20,946 nt of DNA from a virus, in the IMG/VR virus record IMGVR_UViG_3300008267_000862, positions 1-20,946 of that record; one strand, 5' to 3'. Of the stretch, positions 20,476 to 20,946 are shown piece after piece (position 1 is the stretch's first letter; each line of letters starts with the position of its first letter). The notes under the pieces were generated by a model. That model worked only from the letters and a program-made list of their open reading frames with translations. It made no database searches and was not told the origin of the DNA. A program made the translations under genes and the position numbers.

Positions 20476-20931
20476 ATGAATAACTGGTTTTGGTATGAAA
20501 ATATGGGAATTAAAGAGTTTAAAATCATAGAAGACTTCCCAGAAAATAGTTTTGGTTTTATATATAAAATTACTAATATAGTAACAGGTAAATTTTATAT
20601 TGGTAAAAAAAGTCTTTATCATAATGTAAAGAAAAAACTTACTAAAAAAGAATTAGCTGAACAATTAGGCCCTGGTAGAAAAGCAACTACTAAAAGAGTA
20701 CAAAAAGAATCTGATTGGGCTACATATTGGGGTTCTAATAAGGAAATATTAGAAGAAATAAAATCTAAAAGTGATTTAGCGTTTACTAGAAAAATTATTA
20801 AGATAGTTAACACCAAAAAAGAATTAACCTACTGGGAACTACATTACCAATGCCAGTACAATGTCTTACTTGTAGACAGTTACAATGATAATATATTAGG
20901 AAAGTTTTTTAAAAGAGATTTTGTTTCTTAA
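20476..20931 (+). CDS. GIY-YIG-like phage endonuclease
   Basis: The 151-residue protein has the GIY-YIG layout: GFIYKITN (about 27-34) in place of the first motif, then FYIGKK (40-45). KESDWATYWGSNKEIL follows (77-92), then FTRKII, and TYWELHYQCQ with the candidate catalytic Glu at 121. Near the end is YNDNILGKFF with the conserved Asn at about 139. A Lys/Arg-rich insertion (52-76) probably contacts DNA. I recognise this arrangement from small nuclease-like proteins in T4-like marine phages. It may be a free-standing homing endonuclease, a host-DNA degrading enzyme or a Holliday-type nuclease; sequence does not decide. A later ATG at 20503 would remove nine residues and is an alternative start. 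The gene begins 2 bases after the tail cluster. Confidence 0.8.
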   Translation: MNNWFWYENMGIKEFKIIEDFPENSFGFIYKITNIVTGKFYIGKKSLYHNVKKKLTKKELAEQLGPGRKATTKRVQKESDWATYWGSNKEILEEIKSKSDLAFTRKIIKIVNTKKELTYWELHYQCQYNVLLVDSYNDNILGKFFKRDFVS

Positions 20932-20946
20932 GTCTCTTCCATATAT

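Noticed and set aside
19807-20816. Two minus-strand open frames at the end of the window
   Set aside because: They lie antisense to the third paralogue and the nuclease, both of which are supported by motif similarity.
1-20946. CRISPR array, insertion sequence or integrase/attachment site
   Set aside because: No regularly spaced repeats, no transposase or integrase gene and no long terminal repeats are visible. The tRNA at the left edge has no nearby integrase.

Overview
The window looks like part of the genome of a large, AT-rich, contractile-tailed (T4-type, myovirus-like) bacteriophage. Every gene I accept lies on the + strand, genes are packed with 1-8 base overlaps or short gaps, and the core proteins are recognisable T4-type parts: a gp25-like and a gp6-like baseplate wedge protein, a gp5/VgrG-like spike protein and a gp55-like late sigma factor. 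The host is inferred, weakly, to be a member of Bacteroidota: most start codons have no Shine-Dalgarno sequence but an A/T-rich leader, and the one secreted protein has a signal peptide ending in the flavobacterial-looking ...LYSQ. No host gene is present, so host and phage names cannot be fixed from this sequence.

Region 1 (1-1012) is a tRNA and small-protein region: a tRNA-Arg(TCT) that lacks only its first base at the window edge, a small secreted protein, a CAT-anticodon tRNA whose acceptor stem resembles the AUA-reading tRNA-Ile2, and a membrane-anchored coiled-coil protein with a strong Shine-Dalgarno. It closes with a clear Rho-independent terminator at 984-1010. Region 2 (1013-3443) is a regulatory/accessory operon: an unknown helical protein, a short coiled-coil protein, an HD-domain phosphohydrolase, a second membrane-anchored coiled-coil protein, and the gp55-like sigma factor, the last four coupled by ATGA overlaps.

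Region 3 (3444-20473) is the virion structural cluster. It starts with a small helical protein and the spike-like protein, then two proteins that begin with carboxypeptidase-regulatory-like beta-sandwich domains (the second also has three long hydrophobic segments), a small helical protein, gp25, gp6, a DNRLRE-like protein, a small coiled-coil protein, an 899-residue protein with a P2 gpI-like part, two beta-rich proteins, a conserved 219-residue structural protein, and three tandem paralogous tail proteins. Region 4 (20476-20931) is a GIY-YIG-like nuclease.

Taken together, the sigma factor of region 2 would direct late transcription of the structural cluster of region 3, which builds the baseplate, spike and host-contacting tail parts. 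A recurring AT-rich motif (ATATTTAT followed by A/T) sits in front of seven gene starts, mostly those after a gap, and is a candidate late-promoter or leader element. The two tRNAs fit the heavy use of AGA and ATA codons in these genes. Tail sheath, tail tube, capsid and packaging genes are not in this window.
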